Shown piece after piece: positions 57,412-64,000 of a DNA stretch of 64,000 bases (the first letter of the stretch is position 1; the number at the start of each line of letters is the position of its first letter). Origin of the DNA: CAYNLK01 sp964398055 (GTDB taxonomy: Bacteria; Chloroflexota; Anaerolineae; 4572-78; J111). Position numbers and translations under genes: made by a program. The notes below the pieces were generated by a model. It had not been told where the DNA came from. It saw only the letters and a program-made list of their open reading frames with translations, and searched no databases. The stretch spans positions 1-64,000 of the forward strand of contig CAYNLK010000017.1 in NCBI GenBank assembly GCA_964398055.1, given 5' to 3'.

Positions 57412-58023
57412 TTACTCCGCCAGCAGCTTGAAAGCCAGGCGGCGGCCATACCCTTGCCCCAAGGCCAGGGCAAACCACAGTTTGGCCAGGTTATCGACCA
57501 CTTCGACTTGGGTCAGATCGCCCACGTAGATCGGCCTAAGACCGATGTCGGCAATCAGCCGCTCCACCACCGGCCGGGCGTCGCCGGGGTCACCGCAGAA
57601 GAACAGGTCGACCTGGCTGCCGCCAAGCTGCGGATTGTCAAAATTCTCCCAACCGAGCGAGTTGAAAGCCCGGTATAGCCTGGCCGAGGGAACCTTCTCC
57701 GTAATAAAGCGCAGGCTGTTCATCTCGGCCTGGCCGATTCTGTTGGTCGTGTCGATGATAATTTTGCCGGCCAAGGCGTCGCCGGCGGCCTCAATGATCG
57801 ACGCTACCGCGCTGCCGGGGACGGCCAGGACCACCACCTCGCCGAAATTGGCGGCCTCGGCCGGCGTGGCGACCGTTATATCACCTCCACCGCCGCCGAT
57901 GAGAGCTTGGTGTTTGGGATCCGCCACATCCCGCACTCCAAATTTGATGGTGTGACCTTGATTGGCCCACTTGCGGCCAAGCGTGCCGCCAATGTTACCG
58001 CTGCCAAGTATGCTGATTTTCAA
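57412..58023 (-). CDS. NADPH-dependent F420 reductase-like / NADP oxidoreductase
   Basis: A 203-residue NAD(P)-binding protein. The dinucleotide loop KISILGSGNIGGTLGRKWAN opens the Rossmann fold, followed by IKFGVRDV, VVLAVPGSAVASIIE and VEVVDNLAKLWFALALGQG. It resembles the F420H2:NADP oxidoreductase/NADP-oxidoreductase-F420 family, found also in organisms lacking F420. TTG 58023 is chosen because AAGGAG lies seven bases upstream; a longer ORF has no support. It converges with the GTPase gene. Confidence 0.85.
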   Translation of the reverse strand: MKISILGSGNIGGTLGRKWANQGHTIKFGVRDVADPKHQALIGGGGGDITVATPAEAANFGEVVVLAVPGSAVASIIEAAGDALAGKIIIDTTNRIGQAEMNSLRFITEKVPSARLYRAFNSLGWENFDNPQLGGSQVDLFFCGDPGDARPVVERLIADIGLRPIYVGDLTQVEVVDNLAKLWFALALGQGYGRRLAFKLLAE

Positions 58024-58167
58024 TTTTGATCTCCTTATCTGCCCAAAATTCTGGGCGCATCCAAATCTAACCGGCCAACCTGGAAATTTTAGAATATCTG
58101 GTATAATAATCAGCCAACGATTGGTAATCAAATATTGAAACCCATCCTAAACAAAAGCGGGGGAACT

Positions 58168-58710
58168 ATGTCGAATAAATTAGAAACTGCTACGCTCGGC
58201 GGCGGCTGCTTCTGGTGTGTCGAGGCGATCTATCAGGATGTCAAAGGGGTGCAGCAGGTGGTCTCCGGCTATGCCGGCGGCGCGGTCAAGAATCCGTCGT
58301 ACCGCGAGGTCTGCACCGGAGCCACCGGCCACGCCGAAGTGACTCAGATCACCTTTGATCCCGACATCATTTCTTACGAAGATTTGCTGTACATCTTCTG
58401 GCGCACCCACGATCCGACCACGTTGAATCGACAGGGCGCGGACACCGGCACCCAGTACCGTTCCATCATTCTCTATCACAATGATATGCAGAAAGCCATT
58501 GCCGAAAAATCCAAACAGGAAACCGACGCCTCCGGCTTATGGCCCAACCCCATCGTTACCGAGATTGCGCCGCTGACCGATTTCTACCCGGCTGAGGCTT
58601 ATCACCAAAATTATTACCGCAGCAATCCTATGCAGCCCTATTGTCAGGTGGTCATCGATCCCAAAGTCCAGAAGTTTAGAAAAGCGTTTCAAGACAAGCT
58701 AAAGGTTTAG
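58168..58710 (+). CDS. msrA: Peptide-methionine (S)-S-oxide reductase MsrA
   Basis: A 180-residue cytosolic repair enzyme reducing Met-(S)-sulfoxide. The catalytic motif GGGCFWCVEAIYQDV has Cys14, and GYAGG, EVCTGATGHAEV, FWRTHDPTTLNRQGADTGTQ, YRS and AEAYHQNYY are typical. ATG 58168 follows GGGGGAAC and gives normal family length; the longer ORF begins at a TTG at 58135. It is followed by a hairpin repeat at 58721. Confidence 0.97.
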   Translation: MSNKLETATLGGGCFWCVEAIYQDVKGVQQVVSGYAGGAVKNPSYREVCTGATGHAEVTQITFDPDIISYEDLLYIFWRTHDPTTLNRQGADTGTQYRSIILYHNDMQKAIAEKSKQETDASGLWPNPIVTEIAPLTDFYPAEAYHQNYYRSNPMQPYCQVVIDPKVQKFRKAFQDKLKV

Positions 58711-58720
58711 AGAAGGGCAA

Positions 58721-58758
58721 AAGTGACCGGCACTTGAATGTTTAAGTGCCGGTCACTT
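58721..58758. repeat. GTGCCGGTCAC-family perfect hairpin
   Basis: AAGTGACCGGCACTT (58721-58735) and AAGTGCCGGTCACTT (58744-58758) form a perfect 15-bp stem with an 8-base loop (GAATGTTT). It is the best copy of the family and lies between msrA and the ACT-domain gene. Confidence 0.85.
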
Positions 58759-58769
58759 GTACTTAATTT

Positions 58770-59345
58770 ATGGGTGACGAGCGCAATCAGTTCATCATAT
58801 CGGTGATGTCGCGCGACCGGGTGGGCATTGTCTACGAGGTCTCCAGGGCCATCAGCGAGCTGGCCGGCGACATTGCCGACATTCGCCAGCAGGTATTGCG
58901 CGGCTATTTCACTATGATTCTCTACGCCTCCTTTCCGGCTGCGGTTACAGCCGACGATATCCGGCGCAAACTGGCCGAGGTCGATGCCCAGAGTGTGACC
59001 TCATTGGAGGTAGGCGTCAAACCGGTCAAAGAGCCGGCTGACCCGGTAGCCGAAGCGGCTCTTCTGGCTAACGCCTACGTGCTGACCGCCAGCGGCCCGG
59101 ACCGGATCGGTTTTGTGGCTACGGTAGCCAAATTCTGCGCTGAAAATAATCTCAACATCCTCGATTTATCGACTACGGTTACTGATGGCTCCTATATTAT
59201 GATCCTGCTGATCGACTTGAGCCGGTCTGACCATTTAGATGATCTGCGGGACAGACTTAAACGTTTCAGCCAGACGGCCGGTTTGAAACTGGTCCTGCAA
59301 CATTATGATATTTTCAAAGCGACCAACGAGATCAAAATGGTATGA
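58770..59345 (+). CDS. Two-ACT-domain protein (GcvR-like)
   Basis: A 191-residue protein with two ACT domains: NQFIISVMSRDRVGIVYEVS (residues ~6-75) and ANAYVLTASGPDRIGFVATV (about 98-170), with the loop GIVYEV and GFVATV. ACT domains bind amino acids and regulate enzymes. It is coupled to UPF0210 (ATGA overlap at 59342). In other bacteria an ACT protein (UPF0237) and UPF0210 are neighbours too. The ligand is unknown. Confidence 0.88.
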   Translation: MGDERNQFIISVMSRDRVGIVYEVSRAISELAGDIADIRQQVLRGYFTMILYASFPAAVTADDIRRKLAEVDAQSVTSLEVGVKPVKEPADPVAEAALLANAYVLTASGPDRIGFVATVAKFCAENNLNILDLSTTVTDGSYIMILLIDLSRSDHLDDLRDRLKRFSQTAGLKLVLQHYDIFKATNEIKMV

Positions 59346-60721
59346 TTCGCTCTGACCAAATTCTCAACACGGTTGATATGATCCAGAAGGAAAATCTGGA
59401 TGTGCGAGCGGTGACGCTGGGTATCGACCTGCTCGACTGCCGCGGCGACGATGTCGCCGAAACCTGCCGCCGGATCAAGGCCAAGATCGAGCGGTATGCG
59501 GCCAAGCTGGTGCCGGTGTGCGAAGCTGTCAGCGAACGATACGGCGTGCCGGTGGTCAACAAGCGTTTGGCCGTTACACCCATCGCCAGCGTCGGCGCCG
59601 GCTTTGACCGGCCCGATTTTGCCAGGCTGGCGGCTGCGCTCGACGAAGCGGCCTTTGCCGTCAAGGTCGATTTCATCGGCGGCTTTTCGGCCAATGTCGA
59701 AAACGGTATGAGCCAGGCCGACCGGGCCTTGATTGCCGCTATACCTGAAGCCCTATCGAGTACGGCCAAGGTCTGCGCCTCGATCAACGTTGGCTCCACC
59801 CGCCATGGCATCAATATGGATGCGGTCGTCCTGCTGGGGCAAACGGTCAAAGCGGTGGCCGAGCGCAGCGCCGGGCAGGGCGGTTTTGCCGCGGCCAAGC
59901 TGGTCGTCTTTACCAACCAGCCGGGTGACAACCCCTTTATGGCCGGGGCGATTCATGGCCTGGGCCAGCACGAAGTGATGATCAATGTCGGCGTCAGCGG
60001 GCCGGGCGTGATTGCCCGGGCGTTGGAGCGGCGGCTGGCTCAGGCCGGCGGTGAGGCGCTGGGGTTGCACGATCTGGCCGATGAGATCAAGCAGACCGCC
60101 TTTCGGGTGACTCGCTGCGGGGAGTTGATCGGCCGGCGGGTAGCCCAGGAATTGAACGTTCCTTTTGGCGTGGTCGATGTCTCGCTGGCCCCCACACCCA
60201 ATGTGGGCGACAGCGTCGGTGAGATTCTCAAGATTCTGGGCGTCGATGAGATCGGCGCGCCCGGCTCCACGGCCATTGTGGCCCTGCTCAACGACGCGGT
60301 CAAAAAGGGCGGTACCTTTGCCAGCCAGAGCGTCGGCGGCTTGAGCGGGGCTTTCATCCCGGTGTGTGAGGATCGGGAGCTGGCCGCGGCCGTCGGCGCG
60401 GGCAGCCTGGTCCTGGAGAAATTAGAAGCCATGACCAGCGTCTGCTCGGTCGGGCTGGATATGATCGCCATTCCCGGCTCGGTCGATGCGGCTACCATTG
60501 CCGCCATCATCGCCGACGAGATGGCTATCGGCATGGTCAACGGCAAAACCACGGCCGTGCGCCTGATCCCCGTACCCGGCAAAGAGGCTGGCGACTTTGT
60601 CTCCTTTGGCGGCCTCTTTGGCGAAAGCGCCATTTTGCCGGTCCGCAATGTCGGTAAGTCGGCCCGTTTTGTGCAGTTCGGCGGCAAAATCCCGGCCCCC
60701 ATTCACAGTCTGCGCAATTGA
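59342..60721 (+). CDS. UPF0210 / PFL-family protein
   Basis: A 459-residue member of the UPF0210 (DUF711) family. Motifs are ILNTVDMIQKENLDVRAVTL, VVNKRLAVTPIASVGAG, VDFIGGFSANVENGMS, NVGSTRHGINMDAV, VGVSGPGVIARALE and SVGGLSGAFIPVCEDREL. The fold is reminiscent of glycyl-radical/PFL-like barrels, but no glycyl radical motif is seen. Its start overlaps the ACT gene's stop. The pair probably forms one regulated enzyme of unknown reaction. Confidence 0.93.
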   Translation: MIRSDQILNTVDMIQKENLDVRAVTLGIDLLDCRGDDVAETCRRIKAKIERYAAKLVPVCEAVSERYGVPVVNKRLAVTPIASVGAGFDRPDFARLAAALDEAAFAVKVDFIGGFSANVENGMSQADRALIAAIPEALSSTAKVCASINVGSTRHGINMDAVVLLGQTVKAVAERSAGQGGFAAAKLVVFTNQPGDNPFMAGAIHGLGQHEVMINVGVSGPGVIARALERRLAQAGGEALGLHDLADEIKQTAFRVTRCGELIGRRVAQELNVPFGVVDVSLAPTPNVGDSVGEILKILGVDEIGAPGSTAIVALLNDAVKKGGTFASQSVGGLSGAFIPVCEDRELAAAVGAGSLVLEKLEAMTSVCSVGLDMIAIPGSVDAATIAAIIADEMAIGMVNGKTTAVRLIPVPGKEAGDFVSFGGLFGESAILPVRNVGKSARFVQFGGKIPAPIHSLRN

Positions 60722-60809
60722 CATGTAAACCCGCGCCGCCGATTCCGCCCTTTTCAATTGCCTTTCCCTAAACTGGACAAACCACCCTCGGCCAAATCAG
60801 TTCAAATAG

Positions 60810-60881
60810 ACCACAAAGGAACACAAAGGGACACTAAAATTCTTTAAAATTACCTTTGTGTCTCTTCGTGTCCTTCGTGGT
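60810..60881. repeat. ACCACRAAGGAACACRAAG inverted repeat
   Basis: ACCACAAAGGAACACAAAGG (60810-60829) faces CCTTTGTGTCTCTTCGTGTC with CTTCGTGGT (60853-60881), an imperfect inverted pair over about 25 bp. It lies in the 444-bp gap after UPF0210. The remainder, up to 61165, holds GACAGGT/AGCTTTGGGCCAG direct repeats (61080-61165) and no gene. Confidence 0.65.
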
Positions 60882-61165
60882 AAAAATTTCTTGCTCAATC
60901 TGCCAGCATTTGACTCGCGAGGTCTACTGCGTCTGCGCCCTTCTGAGAGGTTGAATCAGTTGAAACTTTGCCGGTTTATTTGGCTGCTGGCAGAGTGAGG
61001 TCAAAAAATGAATAACTTATTCATCGTGACTGTAAAAACTCGTCAAATTGCCTCAGAGTAATTGAAAAACCAGCTTGAAGACAGGTGTAAGACAGGTTAA
61101 GCACAGCTTTAAGCCACCTTTGGGCCAGTGATAAGGACAGCTTTGGGCCAGCCATAAAGCTGGCC

Positions 61166-61564
61166 TTATTCAGAAAAAGGGGCAAAATCGTCGGGTATCT
61201 CCAATTTCCAGGTGGCCTTCAAGCTGCGAGTCGGTGATTTGAACTCGTATAGTTCTACCTGGGCGGCCTGCCAGGCGTTGTACAGCGCCACAATAGCCGC
61301 CTCGACGATATCGGCCTGGCTGACGTCCTCGGCTTCGGCCATCTGGCGCACCAACTCTTGCCGGTCGACCGGAATGTTGTAAGTGGCTTTGGCCCGGCCG
61401 GTCTTGTCGGTGCCTCGCTGGCCGGCGTGACCAACCCGGCCTCGCCCATCCGTTTGTTGATTGGCCTGAGCTTGCTGCCGCAGCTCGGCCTTTTTGACTA
61501 AGCGACTGACTACCGAACGCTGGTTCTTCAGGCCAGAGCGTCGTTCTTGGCTAGATTCCAACAC
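61166..61564 (-). CDS. Small DNA-binding-like protein of the par module
   Basis: A 132-residue basic protein. The C-terminal half begins RAKATYNIPVDRQELVRQMA and ends AIVALYNAWQAAQVELYEFK, like a ribbon-helix-helix or CopG-type unit; the N-terminal half is Gln/Arg-rich. I choose GTG 61564 because AAGGAGGTTATGCAAC lies upstream; its first codons overlap the parA stop by 14 bp. It is the last gene of the par operon and may act as an autoregulator (ParG-like). No family name is certain. Confidence 0.6.
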   Translation of the reverse strand: MLESSQERRSGLKNQRSVVSRLVKKAELRQQAQANQQTDGRGRVGHAGQRGTDKTGRAKATYNIPVDRQELVRQMAEAEDVSQADIVEAAIVALYNAWQAAQVELYEFKSPTRSLKATWKLEIPDDFAPFSE

Positions 61565-62318
61565 GTTGCATAACCTCCTTAAGTACGGCGGCGTAATCCA
61601 GAGCCGCTTCAGAGTTGGGCGCATAGCGCCAGATGGGCCGGCCGGAGCGAGGCGCTTCGGCCAGGGCAATCAGGCGGCGCACCGGCGGCAGGACCAAGCC
61701 CGGAAAGGCGGCCTGCAATTCGAGGATGGTCTGGCGATGTTCCCGGCTGCGAGCATCGACCAAAACCGGCAGAATGCCCAGCAGGTCGAGGTTAGCGCCA
61801 TCACTTTTGAGTTCATCAATGGTGGCGATCAGGGCGCTGAGGCCGACTTCCGAGGCGAATTCGGGGCAGGTGGGGATAATCAGCCAATCGGCCGCGTAGA
61901 GGGCAGCCAGTTGGACGCTGCTCAGGCCGGGCGCTGTGTCCAAAATCACCACAGTTTGAGGGGTGGCCAGAAATGGTTGCAGCGCCGCTCGCAGGGCGGT
62001 GGCCGGTTGAAGCAGGGGACTGGTTCTGAGCAAAGTCTCCAAATCAACCGTGGTGCTGTCCCCGGCTACCAGACTCAGGCCTGGATAACCTGACCGGGCC
62101 AGCCGTTGAGCGGCTTTTTCAAGCGGGCGTTGTTCGACCAGCAATTCGTACAGCCCCGGCGCAGGCTCCCGGCCCAGAAAAGCGGCCACATTCCCCTGCG
62201 GGTCGCCATCGACCAGCAGGGTCTGGTAACCAAGCTCGGCCAGACCGGTGGCCAGGCTGATGGCCGTGGTCGTTTTGCCGACGCCGCCTTTCTGATTGGC
62301 AATGGCAATGGTTGGCAT
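61551..62318 (-). CDS. parA: ParA-family ATPase (second of the module)
   Basis: A 255-residue partition ATPase. The deviant Walker A KGGVGKTT with Lys10 and Lys15 follows IAIANQ. Walker A' TLLVDGDPQGN and Walker B VVILDTAPG are visible. It is a short ParA without an N-terminal HTH. It follows parB by nine bases. A second ParA-family gene is upstream of parB, so the operon carries two. It would move ParB-bound DNA. Confidence 0.93.
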   Translation of the reverse strand: MPTIAIANQKGGVGKTTTAISLATGLAELGYQTLLVDGDPQGNVAAFLGREPAPGLYELLVEQRPLEKAAQRLARSGYPGLSLVAGDSTTVDLETLLRTSPLLQPATALRAALQPFLATPQTVVILDTAPGLSSVQLAALYAADWLIIPTCPEFASEVGLSALIATIDELKSDGANLDLLGILPVLVDARSREHRQTILELQAAFPGLVLPPVRRLIALAEAPRSGRPIWRYAPNSEAALDYAAVLKEVMQRVGI

Positions 62319-62327
62319 AGGTCCGGC

Positions 62328-63602
62328 CTATTCCCCAGCCTCATTGTTCGCGGGGGGTGACATGTTGTCGTCGACCTGTCTGGAAGCGGCTGCCAGAATC
62401 GTGTCGATTTGCTGGCGCAGATTGCGCAGATCGATCATCAGGTCGGCAAAATCCTCCTGTTCCAGGGCCTGGGTCAGGTCAGCCCGGTCATGGGGTTTCA
62501 GTCGATTCAGAAAATCCAGAGTCTGGCGGATCTTGGCCTGGAATCGTATCACCGGCGCCGACGACACGGCCCGGCTAACTTTGAGCGGGCGGCTCTCGCT
62601 GCGGGACTCTTCAGCCAGCAACTGGTCGACCAGCGCGGCCACCGCGCCCACAATCGAGCGGCTGCCGCCCTCTTCTTCCTCGTCCCCGGCCTGCCAATCG
62701 ACCAGTTGCCGCAGGGCCTTGAGCTGCAACTCCGGTTTGGCTTTGAGTTTCTGCACAATTGGCCGGATGGTCCGTTCGGCCAGATTGTGTTGGGCCGCAA
62801 GCGCCAGCGCCTCTGGAGATAGGTTCAACACAGAGGTGGCAAAGATGCGATATCGTTTGGAGATGCCCAGGGTGGCCTCTACCTGCGTCCAGGGGACTAA
62901 GGCTTGCTCGCCGCCTGGAGGAGGTGAACCATGGTTCACCTCAGCGGTGTCATCCGTTTCAGGTGAACCATAGTTCACCCCCGGTTCGGCCTCGGCCACA
63001 CCCGATAGCTCGTAGCGGAGCGCCCACATCCCCCGCGCTTTTTCTACAGCGTTGATGTCTTCCCGCAGCAGATTCTCGATGAGTTGGTGCGCCCTGACCG
63101 TTACCCCCGGCGGGGCGATGGTGGCTTTGATCTGGCTCGGATCGGTCAGCTCGTCGCCTTCTTGAATCTGTTCACCCAAACCGGCCAGGTAGAGCTGGGC
63201 CCAGTAGCGCCGCTCGCCCGTAACGATCAAATATTCAACCCCGGCCGGGGCGCTTTCATCGGATCGTAATTGGCGGACGGAAATCGGGCTGATCAAACCG
63301 TGCTGCCTGATGCTGTCGGCCAGTCGTTTCAACTCGCGGACATTGTGCCGCAGGGCCTCATCAGCTTCCTCCGCTTCAGCCCGGCTGACCCACTGCTGGA
63401 CCGCCTCAAGCGGAGCCAGATCGCCCTGGTTGACGGCCTCGGCCAGCTCGGCCGGCAATAACCGGCGCGGTTGGCCGGGATCAGGCCGGATCGAGGCCAG
63501 CGGCAGTTTATCGACCAGCTTGGGTTCGTGGTCCAGTTTGGCCTGAGTCTCGTCGCTCATAAAGGCGACCACGGTGCTGAGGGTGGGTTTCCTTTTAGCC
63601 AC
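62328..63602 (-). CDS. parB: ParB-family partition protein with an insert containing candidate parS sites
   Basis: A 424-residue ParB/RepB-type protein. The N-terminal domain shows PLASIRPDPGQPRRLLP, RLADSIRQHGLISPISVR, YLIVTGERRYWAQLYLAGL and ENLLREDINAVEKARGM. The HTH region is WTQVEATLGISKRYRIFATS. Between them lies an unusual Gly/Pro/Glu-rich insert (about residues 206-234), with VNYGSP and VNHGSP repeated. The DNA of the insert carries two 18-bp palindromes. ATG 63602 overlaps the upstream parA stop by 8 bp. Confidence 0.9.
   Translation of the reverse strand: MAKRKPTLSTVVAFMSDETQAKLDHEPKLVDKLPLASIRPDPGQPRRLLPAELAEAVNQGDLAPLEAVQQWVSRAEAEEADEALRHNVRELKRLADSIRQHGLISPISVRQLRSDESAPAGVEYLIVTGERRYWAQLYLAGLGEQIQEGDELTDPSQIKATIAPPGVTVRAHQLIENLLREDINAVEKARGMWALRYELSGVAEAEPGVNYGSPETDDTAEVNHGSPPPGGEQALVPWTQVEATLGISKRYRIFATSVLNLSPEALALAAQHNLAERTIRPIVQKLKAKPELQLKALRQLVDWQAGDEEEEGGSRSIVGAVAALVDQLLAEESRSESRPLKVSRAVSSAPVIRFQAKIRQTLDFLNRLKPHDRADLTQALEQEDFADLMIDLRNLRQQIDTILAAASRQVDDNMSPPANNEAGE
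62923..62979. promoter_or_regulatory. Two 18-bp palindromes in parB, candidate parS sites
   Basis: GGTGAACCATGGTTCACC (62923-62940, perfect) and GGTGAACCATAGTTCACC (62962-62979, one centre mismatch) lie 39 bp apart, inside the parB reading frame. They encode VNHGSP and VNYGSP in the linker before the DNA-binding helix. Size, palindromic form and proximity to parB fit a centromere-like site, but the sequence is unlike the chromosomal TGTTTCACGTGAAACA consensus. They could also be a REP-like insertion. Confidence 0.65.
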
Positions 63603-64000
63603 GATTGATCACCTCCCGGGCCAGGGCGGCGAACGCCTCAGCGGCTTCACCCACCTCAAAGCCAAAGATGTCGGTTTGGGCGGCGTGGGCATTGCGAATG
63701 GCCACCCGGTTGGGGATGGGCGGCATAATTTTGTTGCCGAACATCTGTTGCAGCGCCTCGGCCGTCTCGCGGGCTTCGATGGTCCGGTTGACCATGGTGG
63801 GGATTACGCCCAGTACCTTTAAGTTGTTGATCCGGGCCACATCGTTGATGGTATCGTGCAGCAGCCCCAGGCCGATCAGGGGAAAGTAGCCCGGCTCGAC
63901 CGGGATCAGGACCTGCTGCGCGGCCATCAAGCCGTTGAGGGTCAACATCCCCAGCGAGGGGGGACAGTCGATAATGACGTAGTCGTAAAGCCCGTCGTTG
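63595..64000 (-). CDS. parA: ParA-family ATPase, 5' end beyond the window
   Basis: The visible 134 residues begin NDGLYDYVIIDCPPSLGMLT (Walker B) and continue to NGLMAAQQVLIPVEPGYFPL, NNLKVLGVIPTMVNRTIEAR and a final AFAALAREVINRG. The Walker A half lies past base 64000. Its stop overlaps the parB start by 8 bp. It is the first ParA of the module. Confidence 0.9.
   Translation of the reverse strand, partial: NDGLYDYVIIDCPPSLGMLTLNGLMAAQQVLIPVEPGYFPLIGLGLLHDTINDVARINNLKVLGVIPTMVNRTIEARETAEALQQMFGNKIMPPIPNRVAIRNAHAAQTDIFGFEVGEAAEAFAALAREVINRG

Overview
The window looks like one scaffold from a metagenome-assembled bacterial genome. It is about 55-60% G+C, densely coded, and contains a run of 100 Ns at 27796-27895. 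No rRNA, tRNA or ribosomal protein is present, so taxonomy is inference. The style suggests a Chloroflexota bacterium (Anaerolineae-like): extracytoplasmic lipoproteins, HtrA with two PDZ domains, NEW3-domain/ABC modules, sugar regulators, and many hairpin repeats of the 'GTCATTTCGAG...' type.

Layout. 0.1-4.0 kb (minus): an SDR, then an operon of SDR and 2-oxoacid dehydrogenase E1 alpha and beta. 4.2-6.1 kb: a LacI regulator with consensus promoter and operator runs into decayed pieces of a sugar-binding protein and a GH127-like hydrolase, a collapsed sugar locus. 6.7-10 kb: pyruvate kinase, an NlpE-like lipoprotein and cardiolipin synthase. 10.2-17.9 kb (minus): a five-gene NEW3/ABC/two-component operon, then HtrA. 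18.2-26.7 kb (plus): SorC regulator, Tm-1-like pair (UPF0261 plus PEP-hydrolase-like), formyltransferase, atypical class II aldolase, E1 alpha, E1 beta and E2. This reads as one coherent, apparently uncharacterised catabolic cluster.

27-35 kb is accessory. It holds five iteron-like repeats beside a replication-protein-like gene (broken by the N gap), a candidate small RNA, an FtsK/TraB-like translocase, a DUF2637/SpdA-like membrane protein, a divergent RecA, an excisionase-like HTH protein, an HTH/helical-repeat protein with tandem promoters, and a DUF4160/DUF2442 pair. It resembles actinobacterial integrative-conjugative or plasmid modules that move double-stranded DNA.

35-61 kb is mostly chromosomal: radical SAM, M28 peptidase, udk/hydrolase/GNAT, TSUP and EamA transporters, a phosphodiesterase, split aconitase X, serine hydrolases, an IclR/FAD-oxidase/methyltransferase operon, a GTPase, MsrA, and an ACT/UPF0210 pair. 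Two MITE copies with 11-bp terminal repeats and 16-bp target duplications lie at 38.1 and 40.5 kb. 61-64 kb (minus) is a partition module: parA (cut by the window edge), parB, parA and a small DNA-binding-like protein. Two 18-bp palindromes inside parB are candidate parS sites. Together with the iterons, this suggests that replicon-maintenance genes of plasmid or chromid type were integrated here or form part of this replicon.
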